Source of the DNA: an uncultured Lachnospiraceae bacterium
GTDB taxonomy: Bacteria > Bacillota > Clostridia > Lachnospirales > Lachnospiraceae
DNA length: 64,000 nucleotides
Direction of reading: 5' to 3'
NCBI GenBank assembly: GCA_934408585.1
Contig: CAKRVA010000002.1
Coordinates: forward strand, 124,001-188,000
Shown one piece after another: positions 19,701-26,574 of the stretch. The notes below the pieces were generated by a model, which saw only the letters and a list, made by a program, of their open reading frames with translations, made no database searches and was not told the origin of the DNA. The number at the start of each line of letters is the position of its first letter. The first letter of the stretch is position 1. Made by a program: the position numbers and the translations under genes.

Positions 19701-19938
19701 GAACCATATATCCCTTCATGGTACGGTATCTTGGAATCATATCCTTAATGACACGGGTCAACACGTGACCAATATGCGGCTTTCCGTTTGCAGTTGGAGG
19801 TCCGTCATAAAAGGTATAGGTAGGTCCTTCCTTACGGTTTTCCATACTTTTCCGGAAAATATCATGGTCTTCCCAGAATTTCTTTGTTTCTTTTTCACGT
19901 TCTACGAAGTTTAGATTGGTTGATACTTTTTGATACAT
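16780..19938 (-). CDS. ileS: Isoleucyl-tRNA synthetase, eukaryote-like type
   Basis: A 1052-residue class I synthetase charging tRNA-Ile. Seen: HIGH at 55-58, the KAGWDTHGLPVELEVEK stretch, the editing (CP1) domain, KMSKSKGN near 600, and an anticodon-binding C-terminus ending without the zinc-binding tail of the common bacterial type. The sequence style is that of type 2 IleRS, a form generally linked to higher mupirocin tolerance; the HIGH motif itself is unaltered. Controlled by an upstream isoleucine T-box. An AAAGGA site precedes ATG. The 340-base leader after the T-box contains a structured repeat. Confidence 0.95.
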   Translation of the reverse strand: MYQKVSTNLNFVEREKETKKFWEDHDIFRKSMENRKEGPTYTFYDGPPTANGKPHIGHVLTRVIKDMIPRYRTMKGYMVPRKAGWDTHGLPVELEVEKLLGLNGKEQIEEYGMEPFIKKCKESVWKYKGMWEDFSGTVGFWADMDNPYVTYDDNFIESEWWALKEIWNKGLLYKGFKIVPYCPRCGTPLSTAEVSQGYKTVKERSAIVRFKAVGEDAYFLAWTTTPWTLPSNVALCMNPDETYVKVKAADGYTYYMAQALLDTVLGRLATEDKPAYEILESYKGKDLEHREYEPLYACAGECAKKQNKKGFFIVCDNYVTMTDGTGIVHIAPAFGEDDARVGRLYDLPFVQFVDGKGCLTAETPYAGKFVKDADKDVLVDLDKEGKLFDAPKFEHEYPHCWRCDTPLIYYARESWYIKETAVRDDLIRNNNTVNWIPESIGKGRFGNWLENIQDWAISRNRYWGTPLNIWECEGCGHQECIGSREELEKRSGNPAAQTVELHRPYIDEITMVCPDCGKTMKRVPEVIDCWFDSGAMPFAQHHYPFENKELFEKQFPAQFISEAVDQTRGWFHSLMAESTLLFNKAPYENVIVLGHVQDENGQKMSKSKGNAVDPFDALETYGADAIRWYFYINSAPWLPNRFHGKAVVEGQRKFMGTLWNTYAFFVLYANIDSFDATKYTLEYDKLPVMDKWLLSKLNTMITEVDDDLGNYRIPEAARALEGFVDEMSNWYVRRSRERFWAKGMEQDKINAYMTLYTALVTVAKCAAPMIPFMTEDIYQNLVRSIDKSAPESIHLCDFPVADAKYVDKKLEEDMKEVLDIVVMGRACRNSANIKNRQPIGNMFVKASHALSDFYVNIIEEELNVKNVTFTEDVREFTSYTFKPQLKTVGPKYGKQLGGIKEHLASLDGNAAMDELKAKGALVFDVAGTEVSLTEDDLLIEMSQKEGYVSEADNYMTVVLDTNLTPELIEEGFVYEVISKIQTMRKEADFEVMDHIRVAINGNQKIADVVNAHKQAIAEKVLADEIVMNEDLAVSKEWNVNGENVTIGIAKLS

Positions 19939-19988
19939 AACATGTCCTTTCTTCGAGCTTCAGCCCGCATGTTTTTCATATACATTAA

Positions 19989-20281
19989 GATGTCAAAAGC
20001 TTCATTAATAACATTCTCGACAGAATACACACATCCATTCTAAATTGTGCTGTTCGCCGTTGCCAAGCAGTTCTAACAATTTCTATTTTCGCTATAAAAC
20101 CTACACGCAACCGGTAATAATTCGCCATCCAGGCTCAGTATTACCTTTTCCGTACATCCCTGTACGGAAATTGCTACTTACCTATGAAATTGTAAGACCT
20201 GCTAGGCGCCTTTGAAAGGCACAATACAGAATGCATCTGTGCATTCCGTCGTATAAGTGATATAAACCACCTTTTGACATC
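19989..20281. repeat. Multi-helix structured element, family S, copy 1 (in ileS leader)
   Basis: About 293 bp. Outer arms GATGTCAAAAG (19989) and CTTTTGACATC (ending 20281) pair; inside are a long stem starting CGACAGAAT (20018) and ending ATTCCGTCG (20251), a stem joining GTTCTAACAATTTC to GAAATTGTAAGACC, a four-base GCAA/TTGC closure, and two hairpins, GGTAATA/TATTACC (20113-20145) and CCGTACA/TGTACGG (20150-20167). Copy 2 lies at 22382-22690 in the same orientation. Several A-C mismatches on this strand become G-U pairs on the minus strand, favouring a minus-strand RNA. With the T-box and repeat P copy 2 it accounts for most of the 979-bp gap at 19939-20917. Confidence 0.8.
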
Positions 20282-20294
20282 CAAATCGAAGAAA

Positions 20295-20570
20295 ACAAAA
20301 CCCCGTCCTGTAAAAGGACGGGGTATCATTACCTCATAACCACCTGTTACAACATACGCACCTCATTTCTAAAATGAAGCTGAATATGGTTTCCCGTAAC
20401 GGTGGAATCCGGCTTCGCTTACTGTTTTTCAGCCAAGCAGCTCCGAAGTGATTTTCACATTTTTTCTACTAATACCGGCTCTCACCAATCCCGGCTCTCT
20501 TTGATGTTCGAAAAGATGCTACTGTCTTCCTCATAGCCTTTTTGTGATTTTATACGATTCTTATCATAAC
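20295..20570 (-). promoter_or_regulatory. T-box riboswitch, isoleucine (upstream of ileS)
   Basis: The minus strand shows the T-box features in order: a stem I region with AGTA and GATTGGTGAGAG motifs (about 20470-20520), a specifier loop reading AATC-ACTTCGGAGC with the isoleucine codon ATC at 20452-20450, the antiterminator sequence AGGTGGTTATGAGG (20345-20332), and a terminator CCCCGTCCT/AGGACGGGG (20301-20323) followed by TTTTG. Uncharged tRNA-Ile should stabilise the antiterminator and allow ileS transcription. Confidence 0.9.
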
Positions 20571-20597
20571 GTACACCAGAAACAGGGAATTTGTCAA
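20562..20597 (-). promoter_or_regulatory. Promoter of the T-box/ileS transcript
   Basis: A perfect minus-strand TTGACA (20597-20592) lies just before the T-box leader. The -10 is less clear: TACGTT at 18 bases with an upstream TG, or TATGAT further on. Confidence 0.5.
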
Positions 20598-20673
20598 GAG
20601 TGGTTCGTACAAAAGCAGTTGCGCATAGTAAATCGAGGGGTGTATAGTAATAAGAAATTACATACTTCACTCA

Positions 20674-20884
20674 GGCATTTGTGAAACTTAAATGCCATTG
20701 AAATATGCAGGCAATGCTTCTGCGAAAAGTCTTCATATGCTACGGAAATGAGACTCATAAAAACGTGGAAGCCTTTGCTGAACACGTTTTTAATCTCCAA
20801 GGCTCATTGAAGTGCCCGGCATATAGGACTTGAGAAGAAACATTTCCTGCATATTCCCATATTGCGTTAAGTTTCGCAATTGCC
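20674..20884. repeat. Nested palindromic repeat, family P, copy 2
   Basis: About 211 bp with inner ends AAATATGCAGGCAA and TTTCCTGCATATTCC, centre AAAACGTG-GAAGCCTTTGCTGAA-CACGTTTT, and outer arms GGCATTTGTGAAACTTAA (20674) pairing with 20867-20884. It lies between the ileS promoter and pncB. Same orientation as copy 3, inverted relative to copy 1. Confidence 0.85.
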
Positions 20885-20917
20885 TAACATATTCCACCAA
20901 GTATAAGGAGAATTTTT

Positions 20918-22372
20918 ATGGACAGACAGAATCTGACACTTTTGACCGACCTGTATGAGCTTACGATGATGCAGGGGTATTTTAAGAACAAAGACCGTAA
21001 TGAAACGGTTATTTTTGATGCATTCTATCGAAACAATCCATGTGATGGAGGCTATGCCATTGCTGCCGGATTGGAACAGCTTGTAAATTATATTAAAGAA
21101 CTGCATTTTGACAAAGAAGATATTGATTATCTGGCAGGTCTTGGTATTTTTGATAAAGATTTTCTCGACTACCTGGCGGATTTTCATTTCTCCGGTGATA
21201 TCTATGCCATCCCGGAAGGAACCGTCGTATTTCCACGAGAGCCACTTGTAAAGGTAATTGCTCCGATTATGGAAGCACAGCTTGTAGAAACTGCCATTTT
21301 AAATATTATCAACCATCAGAGTCTGATTGCCACAAAAGCTGCCCGCGTATGCTATGCTGCAAAAGGCGATGGCATCATGGAATTTGGACTGCGCCGTGCC
21401 CAGGGACCGGATGCCGGTATTTATGGTGCAAGAGCTGCCATGATTGGTGGCTGTATCGGAACCTCAAATGTCCTCTGCGGTCAGCTGTTTGATGTTCCGG
21501 TAAAAGGAACCCATGCACATAGCTGGATTATGAGCTTTCCGGATGAATATACCGCATTCAAAACATATGCTGACCTTTACCCATCTGCCTGCATTCTCCT
21601 GGTAGATACTTACGACACCTTAAAGTCCGGAGTTCCAAATGCAATCCGTGTTTTTGAAGAAATGCGTGCAGCAGGAATTCCCCTCACATTCTACGGAATT
21701 CGTCTTGACAGTGGTGACCTTGCTTACCTTTCCAAAAAGGCACGTAAAATGCTTGATGACGCCGGTTTCCCGGATGCTGTCATCTCTGCGTCTAATGACC
21801 TTGATGAATATCTGATTGAAACACTGAAACAGCAGGGTGCTGCCATTACCTCCTGGGGTGTCGGAACAAATCTGATTACGGCAAAGGACAACCCGGCCTT
21901 TGGCGGTGTATACAAACTTGCTGCCATTATGGATAAGGACGGAACTTTTATTCCGAAAATCAAGCTTTCCGAAAACTCTGAAAAAATCACGAACCCGGGC
22001 AATAAAAAGATTTATCGTGTCTATGAAAAAGAAACCGGAAAAATCAAGGCAGACTTAATCTGTCTGGAGGAAGAAACATTTTCAGAAGAAGAATCGCTTC
22101 TGCTTTTCGATCCGCTAGAGCCCTGGAAAAAAACAAAGCTTGCCGCCGGCACCTTTACACTCCGCGAGCTGCTTGTCCAGGTTTTTGATAAAGGACACTG
22201 CTGCTACGAATCTCCTAAAGTTATGGATATCCGTTCTTATAGTGAAAAAGAAAAGGATACTTTGTGGGAAGAAACAAAACGTTTTGTAAATCCGCACAAG
22301 GTATATGTCGATTTGTCCCAGAAGCTTTATGATACCAAGATTAAACTCTTAGATGAAATGAGCGAGAAATAA
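20918..22372 (+). CDS. pncB: Nicotinate phosphoribosyltransferase
   Basis: A 484-residue enzyme converting nicotinate and PRPP to nicotinate mononucleotide in NAD salvage. Seen: the N-terminal LLTDLYELTMMQGYF, FDAFYRNNPCDGGYAIAAGLEQ, EFGLRRAQGPDAG (phosphate/PRPP region with the catalytic loop), GTHAHSWIM with the conserved histidine, and YGIRLDSGDLAYLS. AAGGAG site 8 bases before ATG. Single gene; repeat P copy 2 sits immediately upstream and repeat S copy 2 immediately downstream. Confidence 0.95.
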   Translation: MDRQNLTLLTDLYELTMMQGYFKNKDRNETVIFDAFYRNNPCDGGYAIAAGLEQLVNYIKELHFDKEDIDYLAGLGIFDKDFLDYLADFHFSGDIYAIPEGTVVFPREPLVKVIAPIMEAQLVETAILNIINHQSLIATKAARVCYAAKGDGIMEFGLRRAQGPDAGIYGARAAMIGGCIGTSNVLCGQLFDVPVKGTHAHSWIMSFPDEYTAFKTYADLYPSACILLVDTYDTLKSGVPNAIRVFEEMRAAGIPLTFYGIRLDSGDLAYLSKKARKMLDDAGFPDAVISASNDLDEYLIETLKQQGAAITSWGVGTNLITAKDNPAFGGVYKLAAIMDKDGTFIPKIKLSENSEKITNPGNKKIYRVYEKETGKIKADLICLEEETFSEEESLLLFDPLEPWKKTKLAAGTFTLRELLVQVFDKGHCCYESPKVMDIRSYSEKEKDTLWEETKRFVNPHKVYVDLSQKLYDTKIKLLDEMSEK

Positions 22373-22381
22373 TTCTAATAT

Positions 22382-22690
22382 GGTTCCGGAATGGATAATA
22401 TAATGTACATGTTTATTTGACGAACATCCACATGGATTCTTCCTTGTGCGGTTCTCCAGCACAAAGAAGTTCTAACAATTTCAATTTTCTTCCAAAAGGC
22501 ATAACGCAATCGGTGATAATTCGCCGTCCAGGCTCAGTATCACCTTTTTCGTACATCCATGTACGAAAATTGCTGATATTGTTATGAAATTGTAAGAACT
22601 ACTAGGTGCTTTCGAAAAGCACACATCAGAATCCATGTGGGTGTTCCGTCATAAAACAATTGGACAATATATCATTATCCACCCGGAACC
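22382..22690. repeat. Multi-helix structured element, family S, copy 2
   Basis: About 309 bp filling the 320-bp gap between the convergent pncB and transporter genes. Outer arms GGTTCCGG (22382) and CCGGAACC (ending 22690), with further pairing of GGATAAT/ATTATCC; a stem GACGAAC...GTTCCGTC; hairpins TTGTGC/GCACAA, GGTGATA/TATCACC (22512-22544), TCGTACA/TGTACGA (22549-22566) and GTGCTTT/AAAGCAC; and GTTCTAACAATTTC/GAAATTGTAAGAAC. Core sequence matches copy 1, with compensating changes in three helices. Outer arm sequences are unrelated to those of copy 1. Confidence 0.8.
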
Positions 22691-22692
22691 AT

Positions 22693-23547
22693 TTATCTCT
22701 TTCTGGTGGAATTCGGATCTACCGCATCACGCAATGCATCCCCAATAAAGTTAATCGCAATCACAAGAATCACTATAACGAGGCCCGGTGGTAACCAGAG
22801 CCATGGTTGTCTTGTCAGGACGGTAAGCGATTGTGCCCCGTTTAGCATATTGCCAAGACTTGCTTTGGGTGGTTGTACCCCCATTCCCAAAAAGCTCAGT
22901 GCCGCTTCATCCAACATGGATACTGCAAGCACCGTTGTTGCATAGACTAATATCGGTGCCATGGTATTTGGGAGAATCTCTGAAAACAAAATATACGAAA
23001 ACGGCATCCCCGAAACATAATTGCTTTTGATAAAATTGGTTTCCCGCAAATTCAGTACATTTCCACGTACCAATCTCGCAATTCCCGGCCAGTCAACAAA
23101 TCCCAAAATCAGGATAATATTCCATAACCCGGGTTCAAAAATCGCTGCTGCTACCAATACCAACAAAATATAGGGAAACGACATTACAATATCGGTAAAT
23201 CTCATAATCAGCATATCTGCCACACCACCAAAATATCCGGCAATCAATCCAAGAACTACTCCAATCGCAGTAGAAATCAATGTTGCAAGTACACCAACAA
23301 GAAGAGAAACTCTGGTCGCATAAAGTAATCTGCTCAAAACATCACGTCCAATCTGGTCTGTTCCAAGCCAGAATTCCTTCGACGGTGCAGCTCCAAACGC
23401 TCCCGCAATTTCCTCCGGATCATATGGTGCAAGAACCGGGGCAAAAACTGCTGCTGCCGTAATAACGAAAACGATAATCAAAGAAATACTTGCCAGGCGA
23501 TGCTTGCGAAATCGTTTCCATACATTTTTCCAATAGGATTCTTTCAT
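22693..23547 (-). CDS. Peptide/nickel-type ABC transporter permease (DppC/OppC family)
   Basis: A 284-residue inner-membrane permease with an N-terminal membrane segment and the transporter core. The EAA loop reads MLDEAALSFLGMGVQPPKASLGNML. It pairs with the OppB-type permease upstream. The start at MKESYWKN is preferred (GAGGAG about 10 bases upstream); a longer frame would read into the palindromic repeat at 23582-23790. Last gene of the operon running from 28203; the repeat separates it from the OppB gene by 259 bp. Confidence 0.9.
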   Translation of the reverse strand: MKESYWKNVWKRFRKHRLASISLIIVFVITAAAVFAPVLAPYDPEEIAGAFGAAPSKEFWLGTDQIGRDVLSRLLYATRVSLLVGVLATLISTAIGVVLGLIAGYFGGVADMLIMRFTDIVMSFPYILLVLVAAAIFEPGLWNIILILGFVDWPGIARLVRGNVLNLRETNFIKSNYVSGMPFSYILFSEILPNTMAPILVYATTVLAVSMLDEAALSFLGMGVQPPKASLGNMLNGAQSLTVLTRQPWLWLPPGLVIVILVIAINFIGDALRDAVDPNSTRKR

Positions 23548-23581
23548 ACCTCTTGACTCCTCATTAAACTTTTCACTATTT

Positions 23582-23790
23582 GGCTTTATCAAACACAAAT
23601 ACTTTTGGAATATGCAGGCAATGTTTCTTTGAAAAGCCTGCATATGCTACGGAAATGAGACTCATAAAAACGTGGAAGCCTTTGCTGAACACGTTTTTAA
23701 TCTTTGAGGCTCATTGAAGTGCTTTGCATATGAGATTTTCGAAGAAATATTGCCTGCATATTCCACATTACTTTGCATTTCAAAAATGCC
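23582..23790. repeat. Nested palindromic repeat, family P, copy 3 (inside the transporter operon)
   Basis: About 209 bp: inner ends GGAATATGCAGGCAATG and ATTGCCTGCATATTCC (23607-23763), the same central CACG hairpin as copies 1 and 2, and weaker outer arms (GGCTTT at 23582 with AAATGCC ending 23790). It occupies the gap between the OppB-type and OppC-type genes. Confidence 0.85.
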
Positions 23791-23806
23791 TGACTCACAT
23801 CATGTC

Positions 23807-24754
23807 TTAACGCAGCTGAATCGTAGGGTCAGCAACAGCATATAAAATATCTGTAATCAGATTTGCTGCCAATACAACAATTGCAGACAACAAGCATACT
23901 CCCATGATTACCGGATAATCTCTACCGGTAATTGCCGTCATGGTCATCAGTCCAAGTCCCGGCCACGAAAAAACCTGTTCAATAATAACTGCACCTCCAA
24001 ACAGCATGGGAATCTGCATTCCAATAACTGTAATAATAGGAACAAGTGCATTACGCATCGCATGTTTCCAAATCACTCTGCGATAGCCAATGCCTTTTGC
24101 TTTTGCAGTCCGCAGATAATCCTGTTGCAGAATTTCCAGGAAAGCACTACGGATATAACGGATATTACTTCCGGCCAAAGATACCGCAAGAACAAGTACG
24201 GGCATTATCATATGTTTTATGGTATCTGCTGCTCCCTTTTGCATTCCCAATGTATTCATACCACTGGAGGGCAACCATCCTAATTTCACCGTAAATATAA
24301 AAATTAAAATCAATGCAAGAAAAAAGCTTGGAATGCTGCTTCCCAGAAAGGACAGCGTCACAATTGCATAATCTCCCTTGGAATATTGCTTTACGGCACT
24401 GTAAATTCCCGCCGGAACAGCAATCAGAAGACTTACCAACAATGACACTCCCATTAAAAGCAGCGTAGGTGCAAGGTGACTTCCTATCATAGAAGTTACC
24501 GACTCATAAGATTTCATCGAATATCCCAGATTTCCTCGAAAAAGCTGGCCCAGCCAGACAAAATACTGCACATAAAAAGGCTTATCCAGTCCCACTGCAA
24601 TTGCTTTGGCATCGATTGCCGCCTGAGAAACCCTGGGGCCCTTCAACATTTCAAGCGGACTACCTACAAAGCACATAATGGCATAATCAATTATGGTAAT
24701 CCCTATGAGAACAGGAATGGCAATCAATATTCTTTTTAAAATATATTTTCCCAT
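23807..24754 (-). CDS. Peptide/nickel-type ABC transporter permease (DppB/OppB family)
   Basis: A 315-residue permease with the family N-terminus MGKYILKRILIAIPVLIGITII and the EAA region YLRTAKAKGIGYRRVIWKHAMRNAL. About six membrane segments. It starts 15 bases after the second ATPase gene, with a GGAGGA site upstream. Together with the OppC-type subunit it forms the membrane channel. Confidence 0.92.
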   Translation of the reverse strand: MGKYILKRILIAIPVLIGITIIDYAIMCFVGSPLEMLKGPRVSQAAIDAKAIAVGLDKPFYVQYFVWLGQLFRGNLGYSMKSYESVTSMIGSHLAPTLLLMGVSLLVSLLIAVPAGIYSAVKQYSKGDYAIVTLSFLGSSIPSFFLALILIFIFTVKLGWLPSSGMNTLGMQKGAADTIKHMIMPVLVLAVSLAGSNIRYIRSAFLEILQQDYLRTAKAKGIGYRRVIWKHAMRNALVPIITVIGMQIPMLFGGAVIIEQVFSWPGLGLMTMTAITGRDYPVIMGVCLLSAIVVLAANLITDILYAVADPTIQLR

Positions 24755-24769
24755 GAAAATCCTCCTTCT

Positions 24770-25567
24770 CTAGGGTTCCAAAATAGAACTTAATAACATT
24801 TTTGTATATTCCTGTTTGGGATGACGGAATACCTCGTCGCCTTCTCCTGCCTCAATAATTTTTCCATCCTTCATAACCGCAATCCGGTCACTGACATAAT
24901 GTACGGCTCCCAAACCATGTCCGATAAATAATAAGGTCAATTTAAGTTCCGTTCTCAATTCTTTCAATAAATTCAGAATCTGTGCCTGTACGGACACATC
25001 GAGTGCGCTTACCGGTTCATCACATACGATAAACTCCGGTTGCAATGACAATGCCCTTGCAATTCCAATTCGTTGTCTTTGTCCTCCGGAAAATTCATGA
25101 GGATAACGGTCCAGCGTGTAACGTGGCAATCCTACCATATCCAAAAGTCGTAACAGTTCCTTTTCCAATCCATCCTTTGTTACAATTCCGTGATATAACA
25201 TCGGTGCTGATAAAATATCATAAATTCTCTTTCTTGGATTCAGGGAAGAATAAGGGTCCTGAAAAACCATCTGCAGCTTTATTCCATATTCCTGTCTTTC
25301 TTTTTTGTTCCAGTGCTGGACATCCATTCCCCGGTAATAAATCGTCCCCTGCGTTAGTTTTTCCAAACCTACAATCTGTTTTCCAATAGTGGTTTTTCCA
25401 CATCCGGATTCTCCGACAAGCCCTACGATTTCCCCTTTAAAAATGGACAGGTCAATTCCGTCCACGGCACGAACCACATCCGTCACATGAGGAATTACCC
25501 CGCCCATAATCGGGTAGTATTTTTTTAAATGTTCAATTTGAATTAATGGTGTTTCCTGAGCTGACAC
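24770..25567 (-). CDS. ABC transporter ATP-binding protein (DppF/OppF family)
   Basis: A 265-residue ATPase: Walker A GESGCGKTT, Q-loop MVFQDPYSSLNPR, signature FSGGQRQRIGIARAL, Walker B FIVCDEPVSALD, and H-loop as FIGHGLGAV. The usual HD/HN position has histidine followed by glycine, which is slightly atypical. GTG start with AAGGG 6 bases upstream. Energises import with the OppD-type ATPase encoded 31 bases upstream. Confidence 0.92.
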   Translation of the reverse strand: MSAQETPLIQIEHLKKYYPIMGGVIPHVTDVVRAVDGIDLSIFKGEIVGLVGESGCGKTTIGKQIVGLEKLTQGTIYYRGMDVQHWNKKERQEYGIKLQMVFQDPYSSLNPRKRIYDILSAPMLYHGIVTKDGLEKELLRLLDMVGLPRYTLDRYPHEFSGGQRQRIGIARALSLQPEFIVCDEPVSALDVSVQAQILNLLKELRTELKLTLLFIGHGLGAVHYVSDRIAVMKDGKIIEAGEGDEVFRHPKQEYTKMLLSSILEP

Positions 25568-25598
25568 ACAAATCCCTTCCTGACTTCACTTACAATCA

Positions 25599-26555
25599 TC
25601 ATAAAATACACTTTATGGTATGATGAGGTGTAACCTCTTTTATCGGTACATTTTTCTTACACTGTTCACTTGCAAAAGCACAGCGCTCCGCAAAACGGCA
25701 TCCCGTTATAGTATCATAATTTTCCGGCACCATACCCGGAATTGCAGTAAGTACCCGGTCTTTTGTATCTTTTGTGGTTGGAATCGTATCAAGCAGTGCT
25801 TTCGTATAAGGATGAGACGGATTTCTGAAAAGTTCAGACGATTCTGCCTCCTCCACAATCTCTCCTGCATACATGACAAGCACACGGTTTGCCATATGTG
25901 ATACAATCCCCATATCATGTGTAATCAGTAGCATAGCCATATGACTTTCCTGCTGAAGTTCTTTCAATAATTCCAAAATCTGTGCCTGTACAGAGGCATC
26001 CAGTGCCGTTGTCGGTTCATCTGCAATCAGCAATCGCGGATTACAGGCAAGTGCCATGGCAATCATCACTCTTTGCCGCATTCCGCCGGAAAGGGTATGT
26101 GGATACTTAACAGATAATTTTTCCGCATCCTTTAGTCCAACCTTTTGCAAAAGTGCTATGGCTTTTTCCTTTGCCTCCTTTTTAGTACACCCGGTATGTG
26201 CCCGCAAACTCTCCATTACCTGATAGCCAACGGTAAATGCAGGATTCAAAGAACTCATTGGGTCCTGAAAAATCATGCTGATTTCATTTCCGCGAATTTT
26301 ATCCAATTCCTTTTCCGAACAGGTAAGTAAATCTGTTCCATCAAAGCAGATGCTTCCCTGTACGATTTTACTGCCCGAGCCAAGCAGCTGCATTAAGGAG
26401 AGCGCGGTCACACTTTTTCCACATCCCGACTCTCCCACCAGGCAGACCACTTCTCCTTCATTAACGTGAAAAGTGCTATGACTTACCACCTCATGACTTC
26501 CCTGTTCTGCCTCAAATGAAATTGTTAAATCAGATACCTTTAGCAACTGTGACAT
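25599..26555 (-). CDS. ABC transporter ATP-binding protein (DppD/OppD family)
   Basis: A 318-residue ATPase: Walker A GESGCGKSV, Q-loop MIFQDPMSSLNP, signature LSGGMRQRVMIAMAL, Walker B LLIADEPTTALD, H-loop LITHDMG, and the C-terminal oligopeptide domain with cysteines GCRFAERCAFASEQC. The start at MSQLLKVS has GGGAG 6 bases upstream; the longer frame overlaps the preceding gene. Second gene of the operon, 19 bases after the binding-protein gene. Confidence 0.92.
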   Translation of the reverse strand: MSQLLKVSDLTISFEAEQGSHEVVSHSTFHVNEGEVVCLVGESGCGKSVTALSLMQLLGSGSKIVQGSICFDGTDLLTCSEKELDKIRGNEISMIFQDPMSSLNPAFTVGYQVMESLRAHTGCTKKEAKEKAIALLQKVGLKDAEKLSVKYPHTLSGGMRQRVMIAMALACNPRLLIADEPTTALDASVQAQILELLKELQQESHMAMLLITHDMGIVSHMANRVLVMYAGEIVEEAESSELFRNPSHPYTKALLDTIPTTKDTKDRVLTAIPGMVPENYDTITGCRFAERCAFASEQCKKNVPIKEVTPHHTIKCIL

Positions 26556-26574
26556 TTCTTCTCCCTGCATCGGA

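Noticed and set aside
22372..22692. Simple bidirectional terminator between pncB and the transporter operon
   Set aside because: The outer arms pair, but neither strand has a T run after them and the loop is a 290-base folded element.
23548..23643. N-terminal extension of the OppC-type permease upstream of MKESYW
   Set aside because: It would run into the palindromic repeat and lacks a ribosome site.
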